A stretch of DNA of 64,000 nucleotides, from contig DATGGM010000072.1 in NCBI GenBank assembly GCA_035308525.1, positions 1-64,000 of the forward strand, in the 5' to 3' direction. Shown here in pieces: positions 15,787-24,031 of the stretch. The notes under the pieces were generated by a model. That model ran no database searches, was not told the DNA's origin, and saw only the letters and a program-made list of their open reading frames with translations. Numbering within the stretch: the stretch's first letter is position 1; every line of letters begins with the position of its first letter. The DNA is from Bog-159 sp035308525. Its GTDB lineage: Bacteria > Acidobacteriota > Terriglobia > Bryobacterales > Bryobacteraceae. Both the position numbers and the translations under genes were made by a program.

Positions 15787-18342
15787 ATGCGCATGGAATC
15801 GCTGTGGCAGGACGTACGCCTGGGTGTGCGCGGGTTAGCCAACAGCCGCGGCTTCACGGTGGTGGCGCTATTGACGCTGGCGCTGGGTATCGGCGCTAAT
15901 ACGGCACTGTTTACGGTATTGAATGCCGTCCTGTTGCGTGCGCTGCCGGTGGAGAATCCGCAGCAGCTCGTGATGCTCTCCAATCCCGAGGCGCACGGCA
16001 TCGGGGTGGGAGACGGATCGGGAGCCCGATACCTTTACGCCTATACCGAGTTTCAGGATCTGCGCGACCGGAACCAGGTTTTCTCTGGCCTTTGCGCCGC
16101 CGACAGCCACGTGCGCCGGACCGAAGTGGCGGTGGCGGATGCCCCTCGCGCCGGCGAGAGCGAGCAGGCCGACGTGAGCCTGGTCAGCGGCGATTACTTC
16201 CGGGTGCTGGGAATCCGCCCCTTCCGCGGACGGATCTTCACGGCCGATGCCGACAAGGTGCAGCATGCCAATCCGGTCGCCGTGATCAGCCACGGGTACT
16301 GGAAGAGCCGGTTCGCGCTGGATCCGGCCATCATCGGCCGTAAGATTCGTATCCGCCAAAACATGTTCGACATCATCGGGGTGGCGCAGCCTGGGTACTC
16401 GGGCGAGACCGTGGGCTTCTCGACGGACATCTGGGTCCCTCTGACGATGCAGACGGAAGTATTTCCGGCCTGGACCGACTTCCTGGCCAAACCGTCGAAT
16501 CCGCTGGAGAAGATTCTATGGCTCCAGGTCATCGCGCGATTGAAGCCCGGAATGACCCGGCAGCACGCGCAGTCCGGCATTAACCTCACACAGCGGCAGA
16601 TACGCGAGCCCGAAGCCGCGGGGATGTCGGCCGACCGCCGGCGGGAGTATCTGGATTCCCGCATCACACTGGTGGACGGCAGCCGTGGGGCGAACACTCT
16701 GAGCGATTCGGTGGGCGATCCGCTGAAAATCCTCATGGCGATGGTAGGGTTGATTCTGCTGATTGCGTGCGCCAATGTGGCCACGCTGGTGCTGGCGCGC
16801 GGGGCGGCACGGCAGAGAGAGATCGCCGTCCGCATGGCACTGGGCGCCAGCCGCAGGCGGCTGCTGCAGCAGTTGCTGACCGAGAGCGTCCTTCTGGCGG
16901 TAATGGGTGGGGCACTCGGCATCGTCCTGGCGCAATGGGGCGACCGGCTGCTGTTGCGGCTGGTCTCCGGCTCCAACCCGGTCATGCTCGATTTGCGTCC
17001 GGACGCGCGAATCCTGGCCTTCACTATGGGACTCTCGCTGCTTACCGGAGTCCTGTTCGGGCTGATACCAGGCCTGCGCGCCACCCGGCCGCGATTGAAC
17101 GACGCGCTACAAGGAGCCGCGAAGGGCGCTCTGCGAGGCGGCGGCTATGAAGGAAAACTGCCCGCGGGCAGGCTGCTGGTAGTCGGGCAGATTGCCTTGT
17201 CGCTATCGGTGCTGATGGTCGCGGGCCTGTTTCTGCACAGCCTGCAAAACCTGGCGCATCTGGATCCGGGCTTCGACCACGATCATCTGCTGCAATTCGA
17301 TCTTGGCTTCCTGGAGACCAGCGGCTACAAAGGCGCCGCCGTCCACCAGGTCCACACGCAGTTACTGGCGCGCTTGCGGAACATTCCGCGCGTGCAGGGC
17401 GCGGCACTGGCCTTCATGGGGATTTTCGCCGGCAACGATACCGGCCATCAGATTTCATTGGACGCTTCGACGCCGAAAACAGACGCGCAGTTCCGGGTGC
17501 GGAACGATCTGGTCCCCGCCGGCTACTTTTCGGCGATCGGCCAGCGCATCGTAATGGGACGCGAATTCAACGCCGCGGACGAGCGCGGCAAGCAGGACGT
17601 AGGGGTTATTAACCAGACCATGGCGCACAAGTTTTTCGGCAACAGCAATCCGCTCGGCAAACGGGTTTGGTACGACCACGATCATCCGCAGCAATTCGTG
17701 GTGGTCGGCGTGGCCGCGGACTCCAAGCACAACAGCCTGCGGGAGCCCGCCAGTCCCGAGTTCTGGCTGCCGTTCTTCAATGCGGCGGGCGACGAGCCCT
17801 CCTTCTGCTCGTTCCAGGTGCGGTTCAGCGGCGACAAAGGGGCGGTGGCCATCGCCATCCGCGCCGCAGTCAAGGAAGTGGCGCCGGCCGTTCCCCCGCT
17901 AGACATTCGCTCGATGAACGAGTTGCTGGGCGAGTCGATGATCACGGAGCGCGCCATCAGTCAGCTGGCAGCTTTCTTTGGGCTATTGGCGCTGGGGCTG
18001 GCGTCGATCGGGCTATACGGCGTGATGGCGCACAATGTCACCCGCCGCATCAATGAAATCGGCATCCGCATGGCGCTGGGCGCGCAGCCGGGCGATATCC
18101 TGCGCATCGTACTGCGCGAAACGGTGCTGCTTGTGGCGGTCGGCATGGTTTTCGGTTTGCCGTCCATTCTGGCGGCCAAGCGCTGGATCTCGAGCCAGTT
18201 GTTCGGACTAACGGCGCTCGACCCAATGGCGATTGGCGCGGCGGCGCTGTTGCTGGCTGCCGTCACGGTGGTGGCCGGTTATGTGCCGGCGCGCTGGGCG
18301 TCGCACGTGGATCCCATGACGGCGCTGCATTACGACGGCTGA
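15787..18342 (+). CDS. Duplicated MacB/FtsX-type ABC permease without an ATPase gene (ADOP type)
   Basis: The 851-residue protein has the layout of an acidobacterial duplicated orphan permease. It has an N-terminal segment (LWQDVRLGVRGL), a first helix with LTLALGIGANTALF, a periplasmic MacB-like domain and three further helices. This is then repeated in the second half, which ends with IGIRMALGAQPGDIL and PARWASHVDPM. No ATP-binding subunit is encoded on either side. Related MacB proteins use ATP hydrolysis in a separate subunit to move lipoproteins, peptides or drugs by a lever action. Whether this one borrows an ATPase from elsewhere is unknown. Its end overlaps the convergent RND gene by 13 bases. 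Confidence 0.88.
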   Translation: MRMESLWQDVRLGVRGLANSRGFTVVALLTLALGIGANTALFTVLNAVLLRALPVENPQQLVMLSNPEAHGIGVGDGSGARYLYAYTEFQDLRDRNQVFSGLCAADSHVRRTEVAVADAPRAGESEQADVSLVSGDYFRVLGIRPFRGRIFTADADKVQHANPVAVISHGYWKSRFALDPAIIGRKIRIRQNMFDIIGVAQPGYSGETVGFSTDIWVPLTMQTEVFPAWTDFLAKPSNPLEKILWLQVIARLKPGMTRQHAQSGINLTQRQIREPEAAGMSADRRREYLDSRITLVDGSRGANTLSDSVGDPLKILMAMVGLILLIACANVATLVLARGAARQREIAVRMALGASRRRLLQQLLTESVLLAVMGGALGIVLAQWGDRLLLRLVSGSNPVMLDLRPDARILAFTMGLSLLTGVLFGLIPGLRATRPRLNDALQGAAKGALRGGGYEGKLPAGRLLVVGQIALSLSVLMVAGLFLHSLQNLAHLDPGFDHDHLLQFDLGFLETSGYKGAAVHQVHTQLLARLRNIPRVQGAALAFMGIFAGNDTGHQISLDASTPKTDAQFRVRNDLVPAGYFSAIGQRIVMGREFNAADERGKQDVGVINQTMAHKFFGNSNPLGKRVWYDHDHPQQFVVVGVAADSKHNSLREPASPEFWLPFFNAAGDEPSFCSFQVRFSGDKGAVAIAIRAAVKEVAPAVPPLDIRSMNELLGESMITERAISQLAAFFGLLALGLASIGLYGVMAHNVTRRINEIGIRMALGAQPGDILRIVLRETVLLVAVGMVFGLPSILAAKRWISSQLFGLTALDPMAIGAAALLLAAVTVVAGYVPARWASHVDPMTALHYDG

Positions 18343-21300
18343 GGCCGTCGAAATCGCAAGCGGTCCGCCAGATAGTAGTGCACCGCGGGCGTCACCACCA
18401 GCGACAAAACCATCGACGCCAGTATGCCGCCGATCACGGCGATGGCCAGCGGCTGCAGCATCTGGGATCCCGCGCCCCAGGCCAGCGCCAGCGGGATCAT
18501 GCCGGCCACCGTCGCCAATGCCGTCATGATGATTGGCCGCAAACGCCGCTCCCCGGCGCGGATCATGCTCTCCTCGGCCGCGGCGCCCTCCAGGCGGAAT
18601 CTCCGGTCCGCGTCCAGCAGCAGGATCCCGTTCTTCGCTACAATGCCGATCACCATGATCAACCCCATGAACGAAGAGATATTGAATGTGATACCCGTTA
18701 CCAGCAGAGCCAGAAAAACACCCGAGGTGGAAAGCAGAGCGGACGCCAGAATGGCTACCGGCGCGGCGAAGCTGCCGAATTCGAACAGCAGGACGATAAA
18801 GACCAGCAGCACCGCCAGGACCAGTACGAACGCCAGGTCACGGAACGAGCGCTGTTGCTCTTCGTAGCCGCCCCCGTACGCCACCCGGATGTTGGACGGC
18901 AGATGCAGTCCGTTCACCGTCTTCTGCACGGCCGCCATGCCCGCGCCCAGATTGAGACCTTCCAGACGGGCGGTCACCGTCACGTCGCGTTGCAGGTTCT
19001 CGCGGCGAATCTCCGTCTGTCCCGGCTCTTCCGAAACATTCGAGACCGACCCCAACGTGGCGGTTTTTCCCGTGGAACTGACCAGCAGGGTATTCTGGAT
19101 GGCGTCCAGCGTGGAGCGGGTCTGTTCGGGAAACCGCACCCGGATCGTGTAGGCCCGGTCGTTGACCACTACCGGCGTGGGGGCGGGCTCGCCCTGCAGA
19201 ATCACGCTGGCATCCAGCTCCACTTCCTGCGGTGTGAACCCCGCGCGCGCCGCCACCGCCGGATCCACTTGAAAGGTGAGCGCCGGCCCGCTGATGGTGT
19301 TGTCGATGCCGTTCAAAATGTCGACCACGCCGTGGATCTTCTTGATCGCGTCCGCCACCTTGGGCGCCCATTCCCGCAGCACCGCCGGGTCCTGGGAAAA
19401 CAACTTGATCACTACGGGTTCGGGCGCGCTCGTCAAGTCGCCGATCATGTCCTGCAGCAACTGCGGAAACTCCACCTGCAGCATGGGCTCCTGCTTGGTG
19501 ACCTTCTCGCGCACATCGGCGATCACCTCCTCGGCGCTGCGGTCCCGCTTGCGCTTGAGCTTCACCGAGATATCGCCGCGATTGGCTTCGGTCACCGCCG
19601 CCAGGCCCAACTGCAAGCCTGTCCGCCGCGACGTGCTGGCCACTTCCGGTGTTCGGCGCAGGATGCCTTCCACGTCGGTAATCACCCTGTTAGTATCATC
19701 CAGCGACGACCCGGCGGGCATCGTATAATCCACGATGAACCCGCCTTCGTCCATGCCGGGCAACAGATCCGATCCCAGCGCCTGGTAGCACACGTAGGAG
19801 CCAGCGATTACCAGGAGCCCTAAAGCCACGAACACCAGCGGGTGTTCCAACATGCCCCGCAAGAGCCGTTCGTAGACGCGCATCACGCGCGGCGGCACGC
19901 CTTCGCGGCCGGCGCGTCCGGACTGTTTGCGAATCAGGTAATGGCTGAGCGTGGGAGTCCAGGTCATCGCCAGCACCAGGGAGGTCAACAGCGCCACGGC
20001 CACCGTCACCGCCAGCGCCCGGAAGAACACACCGGTCACGCCCGTAATCGAAATCAACGGCAGGAACACTACGATCGGCGTGATCGTCGAGCCGACCAAT
20101 GGAACCCGTATCTCGCGGATCGCCAACCGAATGGCATCGCCGCGTGTTTGCCCGGCATCGCGGTGCGCCACGATATTTTCCACCACCACGATGGCGTCGT
20201 CGATCACCAACCCGACGGCCGCCGCCAGCCCTCCCAGCGTCATCAGGTTGAAGCTTTGGCCCAGCGCCCTGAGCGCGATGAACGTGACAGCCACGGTTGC
20301 CGGAATCACCAGCCCCGCCACCAGCGATGTTCCCCAATCCCTCAGAAACAACACGAGAATCAGGGATGCCAGCACCAGGCCCACGAGAATGGCGTCCCGC
20401 ACGCTCTGGATCGAATCATTGACTATCTCGGACTGGTCGTAGAACGGCTGCAGCACGGCGCTCCGCGGCAACGTTCGGCGCAGCCGGTCGATCTCGGCGT
20501 GCACCGCGTCCGCCACCACCACCGTGTTGCTGTCCGGCTGCCTGTAGATATTCAGCAGCACCGCCGGCTTCTGATTCGCGGTGACCAGGGTGTAGACAGG
20601 CTTTACCGACGGCAGGACTTGTCCCAGATCGCCGATGTGCACAGGCGCGCCGGCCGGCGTGGTCTTTACCGCAATGTTGGCGATCTGCGCCGGGGTGCGG
20701 GCCTGTCCGCTCACCAGGCTCAACACCAACTCGTGCCGGTTCTCGATCAGGCCGGGCGAATCGATCATATTGCTGCGGCCAATCGCATCCAACAGCGTGG
20801 GCACGCTCACCTGGCTCTCCAGCAACTTGGCAGGGTCGGGTCGCACCTCGAATTCCGGCTCCTGTCCGCCCTGAATCACGACCGTGGAAACCCCCACCAG
20901 CCGGTTCAGGCGGGGCTTCAGCGCATACGTAGCCATTTCCCAGAGCTGGGTTTGCGGAATGGTTTCCGACGTCAGGCTATAGCCCATAATCGGGAAGGCC
21001 GCGAAGGTCAAGCGGTTGGAGGTCACTTTGGCCGTGGACGGCAGACTGGTCTGAATTCGCGCGAGGGCCGCATCCACCAGCTCCAGTGTGCGGAACATGT
21101 CCACTCTCCAGGAAAAGAACAAATCCACTTCCACCTGTCCGCGGCTGGTGATCGATTGCACCATCTCCACGCCTTGTACGGCATTGACGGCTTCCTCGAT
21201 GGGGCGCGTCACCGTCACCAGCATCTGGTCGATGGGCGCCACGCCGTTGTCTACACCGATCACCACGCGGGGAAAGTCCGTCGATGGAAATACCGCGACC

Positions 21301-21434
21301 GGGATGGTGCTGGCGAGGTAGATGCCCACCGCCACCAGCGTGACAATAACGAAGATTACCGGCTTGGCATGCCGGGCGGTCCAATGCTCGCCGGCTTGTT
21401 CCCCGTTTGGCGGCGGTTCCAAGGCGCTGCTCAA
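18330..21434 (-). CDS. RND-family efflux pump inner-membrane transporter
   Basis: The 1034-residue protein has the classic RND plan: a helix at 25-45, a large periplasmic loop, helices 2-6, a second large loop and the final helices. The proton-relay Asp pair in the fourth helix is Asp412-Asp413 (GLVIDDAIVVVEN). This matches the hydrophobe/amphiphile branch rather than the CzcA metal branch, which usually has a single Asp there. The start is TTG at 21434 and forms TTGA with the stop of the adaptor gene. It works with the adaptor and TolC genes just upstream. Substrate unknown. Confidence 0.93.
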   Translation of the reverse strand: MSSALEPPPNGEQAGEHWTARHAKPVIFVIVTLVAVGIYLASTIPVAVFPSTDFPRVVIGVDNGVAPIDQMLVTVTRPIEEAVNAVQGVEMVQSITSRGQVEVDLFFSWRVDMFRTLELVDAALARIQTSLPSTAKVTSNRLTFAAFPIMGYSLTSETIPQTQLWEMATYALKPRLNRLVGVSTVVIQGGQEPEFEVRPDPAKLLESQVSVPTLLDAIGRSNMIDSPGLIENRHELVLSLVSGQARTPAQIANIAVKTTPAGAPVHIGDLGQVLPSVKPVYTLVTANQKPAVLLNIYRQPDSNTVVVADAVHAEIDRLRRTLPRSAVLQPFYDQSEIVNDSIQSVRDAILVGLVLASLILVLFLRDWGTSLVAGLVIPATVAVTFIALRALGQSFNLMTLGGLAAAVGLVIDDAIVVVENIVAHRDAGQTRGDAIRLAIREIRVPLVGSTITPIVVFLPLISITGVTGVFFRALAVTVAVALLTSLVLAMTWTPTLSHYLIRKQSGRAGREGVPPRVMRVYERLLRGMLEHPLVFVALGLLVIAGSYVCYQALGSDLLPGMDEGGFIVDYTMPAGSSLDDTNRVITDVEGILRRTPEVASTSRRTGLQLGLAAVTEANRGDISVKLKRKRDRSAEEVIADVREKVTKQEPMLQVEFPQLLQDMIGDLTSAPEPVVIKLFSQDPAVLREWAPKVADAIKKIHGVVDILNGIDNTISGPALTFQVDPAVAARAGFTPQEVELDASVILQGEPAPTPVVVNDRAYTIRVRFPEQTRSTLDAIQNTLLVSSTGKTATLGSVSNVSEEPGQTEIRRENLQRDVTVTARLEGLNLGAGMAAVQKTVNGLHLPSNIRVAYGGGYEEQQRSFRDLAFVLVLAVLLVFIVLLFEFGSFAAPVAILASALLSTSGVFLALLVTGITFNISSFMGLIMVIGIVAKNGILLLDADRRFRLEGAAAEESMIRAGERRLRPIIMTALATVAGMIPLALAWGAGSQMLQPLAIAVIGGILASMVLSLVVTPAVHYYLADRLRFRRPQPS

Positions 21435-22693
21435 GATTCCTCCTTCTCGCCGGCCGCGGGCTTCTCCCCTGGCTTCGCCACCTGCACCTTGGTGCCGTCA
21501 TCCACGCCCAATCCGCCCACCGTGATCACCTGCTCGCCGCTCTTCAGGCCGCTCACGATCTGCACCTTGTCCGCCTCGCGCGCGCCTGTCTCGACCTTGC
21601 GCGTATGCGCCACGGCGTCGCTGCCAACCACGATCACCTGCGTGCTGCCATCCGCCGCGGGCAGCAGGGCGGCCGGCGGTATGACCACGGCGTTGGGGAT
21701 AACCGCGGCCACGATCGAGACGTGTACGGTAACTCCGGGCTTGAGCCGCTCCCCCGGATTGGCGGTCTCCACCCAAACCTGTACCGTAGTGCTGTTGGGA
21801 TCGACAGCCGGGCTGACTACGATCACTTTGCCCTGTAATTCCTGGCCGCTATCGTTCTGCTTAACGGTAGCCGGACTGCCGACTCTCAAACCGCCCGCCT
21901 GGCCCTGCGGAATGTTGGCACGCGCCACCACGCTCGACACGTCCATTACGGTCAGCAGCGGGGATCCGGCAGCGGCCATCTCCCCCGGATACACGGCACG
22001 GTCAGCGATCACGCCGCTGATCGGGCTGCGGATCTCCGAATACGAGAGCTGGGCCTCGGCTCCCTGATAATGGGCTTTGGCGGTGTCTACCTGGGCGGCG
22101 GCGCCCTTGATCTGTTCCTGTTTTCCGACGCTCTGCAACGCTTCCAGATGCTGCTGAGCGGCTTCAAACTGGCTGTGCGCCTGCACATAGGCGACCTGCG
22201 CGTCGTCCACCAGCTTGCGCGCCAGCGCGCCTTCCTTGAATAGCTTCTGCCGGCTGTCGAGCACTTTCTGCGCGGCGTCCATGGCCTCCTTGCTGGATTG
22301 CACATCGGTTTGGGCTTTGACCACTTCTTCCGGAACCGTAGCCGATGCCGTGCTCCGGTAATTAGCCTCCGCCTGGTTCCATTGCCCCTTGCTTTCCTCG
22401 GCCGCCGCGGCCAAGTCGCGATTTTCGAGCAGCGCCAGCAACTGGCCTTCCCGCACATGATCGCCGCGATTGACATGGAAGACGCGCACCGGCGCGCTGA
22501 TCTTCGGCACCACGGACGCCTGGTTGCGCGGATACAGGATGCCGTCGGCCTCCACCAGGCGCCGGATGGAATCGCTGCGCGCCGCGGTCACTTGCACCGG
22601 CACGACCGGCTCCGCCTCCTTTTCTTCCTTCTTCGCGCAACCCGTTAACGAGAGAAGCGCCCACAACGCCAGAGCTACATTGATTTTTTTCAT
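21431..22693 (-). CDS. RND efflux periplasmic adaptor (membrane-fusion) lipoprotein
   Basis: The 420-residue protein has a lipoprotein signal ending LTGC (Cys19), then a split lipoyl/barrel-sandwich domain with the HlyD-like first half (VVPKISAPVRVFHVNRGDHV). A long alpha-helical hairpin (about 90-190) follows, then the second half of the lipoyl domain (RSPISGVIADRAVYPGE) and a beta barrel. It bridges the RND pump and TolC across the periplasm. The ATG follows the TolC stop with no gap, and its own stop overlaps the RND start by 4 bases. Confidence 0.94.
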   Translation of the reverse strand: MKKINVALALWALLSLTGCAKKEEKEAEPVVPVQVTAARSDSIRRLVEADGILYPRNQASVVPKISAPVRVFHVNRGDHVREGQLLALLENRDLAAAAEESKGQWNQAEANYRSTASATVPEEVVKAQTDVQSSKEAMDAAQKVLDSRQKLFKEGALARKLVDDAQVAYVQAHSQFEAAQQHLEALQSVGKQEQIKGAAAQVDTAKAHYQGAEAQLSYSEIRSPISGVIADRAVYPGEMAAAGSPLLTVMDVSSVVARANIPQGQAGGLRVGSPATVKQNDSGQELQGKVIVVSPAVDPNSTTVQVWVETANPGERLKPGVTVHVSIVAAVIPNAVVIPPAALLPAADGSTQVIVVGSDAVAHTRKVETGAREADKVQIVSGLKSGEQVITVGGLGVDDGTKVQVAKPGEKPAAGEKEES

Positions 22694-23992
22694 CTAAAAC
22701 TCTCCCGTAAGAGTCTGCAGCCCGGCCAGGGCCACCCGATTCCGCACCAGCCCATCGGCGTAGGCATTGCGCGCCTGCGCCAGGGTGCTCTGCGCGTCTA
22801 CCACTTCCAGCACAGTCACTTCCCCCGCCTGATAGCGCAGCAGCGTCAGCCGCAGGCTCTCGGCCGAAAGATCCGCCGACCGCCGCAGGGATTCCAACTG
22901 GGCGCTGGCCGCCTGCGCCTCCAGATAGAACGAATTCAAATTCGCCAGCAACTGTCGTTGCGCGAGGCTCAAATCCATGCGCGCCTGGCGCAGCCGCAAT
23001 TCCCCTTGCCGGACCTTGCTGCGCGTGGCTCCCCAGTTCCAGATCGGAATCGTCAGGGTGCCCTGCGCGGCCGATCCCAGGTTCCGCTCGTGGTCCCGAT
23101 TCCAGATGGCGTATTGATTGGCATCGATGCCGAAGAAATAGTCGAACGACAACGTCGGCAGGTAGGCCGCCCGCGCCGACAACACTTCAAAATGCTCCTG
23201 CTGCACGGTCGCCTGGGCCGCGCGGATATCCGGATTGTTGCGCCCTGCCAATTCGTCCACCTGCGCCCGCGGCGGCACGGGCGGCGCGGTAGCCAGGTTG
23301 TCCTCCACTGAAAACTCCTGCGTGTAGTCGGTGAACAACAGAACGCCGAAGCCGATGCGGTTCCGCTCGACGGCCAACCGCGCATCCTGCGCATCGCGCT
23401 CGCGCTGCGCAAGCTGAATCTCGGCCTTGACGGTGTCGGAATGCGCGGCCTCGCCCCCAGCCTCCAGCTTGCGCGTGATGTCGACGAATTCCTGCGCTTC
23501 CTTCAGACTCTGTTCGGCGTTCGTGCTCTTGCGTTGCGCTGCCAGCAGGCCATAATAATCCTGCACTATGGTGGCCGTCAGTCCGCGCGCGGCAATCTCG
23601 GCCTTGGCCCGTGCGGCCGCCTCCGCCGCGATGGCGCGCTGGTAATCCGCGCGCTTGCCCGGCGCGAAGATATCGCCGTGAACGATCGCCTGGTTGCTGT
23701 AAACGTGTACCCCGTCGTTTGCCACAAAGACGCCGGAAGGCGTGCCGTTGGCCTGCGTGTAAATGTACTGGTTGAACCAGTTCACCGTCGGCAGCAGCGC
23801 CGCCTTGGCCTGCACCCGGTCTTCGTGCGCCAGTTCCGCGGTGATCACAGCCGATTGATACTGCTGCGCCACCTTGCGCGCGCGCTCGAGGGCATCCTGC
23901 AGCGTGAGCGTGATGCCGCCCGCCGGCGGCTGTCCAAACAGCCCGGAGACCAGCACCACCCCCCAGGCAAGCGTTCCTAATCGACTCGCCAT
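22694..23992 (-). CDS. TolC-family outer-membrane efflux protein
   Basis: The 432-residue protein has a signal peptide and the duplicated helical plan of TolC channels. It has long Ala/Gln/Glu-rich helices with heptads, two short strand segments, and an internal sequence repeat between the N-terminal and C-terminal halves. It supplies the outer-membrane exit duct for the adjacent adaptor and RND pump. A clear ribosome site (GAGGAAAGGGA) precedes the ATG at 23992. It is 39 bases downstream of the TonB receptor in the same direction, so one transcript is likely. Confidence 0.92.
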   Translation of the reverse strand: MASRLGTLAWGVVLVSGLFGQPPAGGITLTLQDALERARKVAQQYQSAVITAELAHEDRVQAKAALLPTVNWFNQYIYTQANGTPSGVFVANDGVHVYSNQAIVHGDIFAPGKRADYQRAIAAEAAARAKAEIAARGLTATIVQDYYGLLAAQRKSTNAEQSLKEAQEFVDITRKLEAGGEAAHSDTVKAEIQLAQRERDAQDARLAVERNRIGFGVLLFTDYTQEFSVEDNLATAPPVPPRAQVDELAGRNNPDIRAAQATVQQEHFEVLSARAAYLPTLSFDYFFGIDANQYAIWNRDHERNLGSAAQGTLTIPIWNWGATRSKVRQGELRLRQARMDLSLAQRQLLANLNSFYLEAQAASAQLESLRRSADLSAESLRLTLLRYQAGEVTVLEVVDAQSTLAQARNAYADGLVRNRVALAGLQTLTGEF

Positions 23993-24031
23993 CGCAGCTG
24001 TTTCCCTTTCCTCATTTCACCGGCTGCCCTT

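Noticed and set aside
19842..22067. Long plus-strand open frame (741 codons)
   Set aside because: It lies antisense to the RND and adaptor genes, which have clear motifs; it is His/Arg/Gln-rich with no domain and reflects the codon bias of GC-rich genes.
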